Positions 35,867-36,107 of a stretch of 36,107 nucleotides of DNA are shown here, piece after piece. The translations under genes and the position numbers were made by a program. Source of the DNA: Tindallia magadiensis (GTDB lineage Bacteria; Bacillota; Clostridia; Peptostreptococcales; Tindalliaceae); contig NZ_FOQA01000013.1 of the NCBI RefSeq assembly GCF_900113635.1, forward strand, positions 1 through 36,107. The letters are read 5' to 3'. The notes below the pieces were generated by a model that did not search any database, was not told the DNA's origin, and was given only the letters and a program-made list of their open reading frames with translations. Each line of letters starts with the position of its first letter. Within the stretch, counting starts at the first letter, position 1.

Positions 35867-36107
<241 letters not shown>

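Overview
The window is chromosomal DNA from a low-GC Gram-positive anaerobe, most likely class Clostridia. Supporting signs are the complete S10-spc-alpha ribosomal protein gene order with SecY, Adk, Map, a KOW (L14e-like) protein and IF-1 in the middle; strong AGGAGG ribosome-binding sites; a type B dihydroorotate dehydrogenase (pyrK-pyrD); a PyrR-type RNA element; ECF transporter genes behind rplQ; and a THF riboswitch in front of a folT-like gene. The 5' end of 16S rRNA at the right edge is clostridial in look. I lean weakly to the alkaliphilic Natronincola/Tindallia-type lineages, but that needs a database comparison.

Layout. 1-753 is the 3' part of tuf (EF-Tu), closed by a terminator. 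754-1155 is a long untranslated leader in front of rpsJ. 1156-16884 is the S10-spc-alpha superoperon: rpsJ, rplC, rplD, rplW, rplB, rpsS, rplV, rpsC, rplP, rpmC, rpsQ, rplN, rplX, rplE, rpsN (zinc type), rpsH, rplF, rplR, rpsE, rpmD, rplO, secY, adk, map, KOW protein, infA, rpmJ, rpsM, rpsK, rpsD, rpoA, rplQ. A terminator follows rplQ. 16973-20234 holds ecfA1-ecfA2-ecfT-truA. 20245-21284 is rplM-rpsI with its own promoter, leader and terminator. 21299-21817 (minus) is an adenosylcobalamin-forming adenosyltransferase. 21951-23472 holds a SAM methyltransferase and uppP. 23482-29695 is a PyrR-attenuated carA-carB-pyrK-pyrD operon. 29706-30046 looks like an independent noncoding transcript with its own promoter and terminator. 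30125-34532 is a tightly coupled trio: DUF401-type membrane protein, compact alpha-glucan phosphorylase, 4-alpha-glucanotransferase. 34661-35221 (minus) is folT under a THF riboswitch. 35614-36107 has tandem rRNA promoters, a leader with a boxA, and the first ~240 nt of 16S rRNA.

How the parts work together. Most genes serve ribosome assembly, translation start and protein export, and are packed with 0-100 nt gaps. The EcfAAT energising module and the distant FolT substrate subunit probably act together, because group II ECF modules are shared by unlinked S-components. The pyr genes make carbamoyl phosphate and oxidise dihydroorotate; pyrB, pyrC, pyrE, pyrF and pyrR are not here. The glgP-malQ pair would degrade glycogen or maltodextrin to glucose-1-phosphate.

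Most of the window is conserved housekeeping sequence. The points most worth a second look are a 50-codon open frame that runs through the pyr attenuator and ends on the carA start codon (23582-23734), an unassigned structured transcript (about 29740-30046), three r-protein leaders (before rpsJ, rpsM and rplM), and the skewed codon usage of the tuf fragment. No transposon, phage gene, CRISPR array or tRNA gene was seen.
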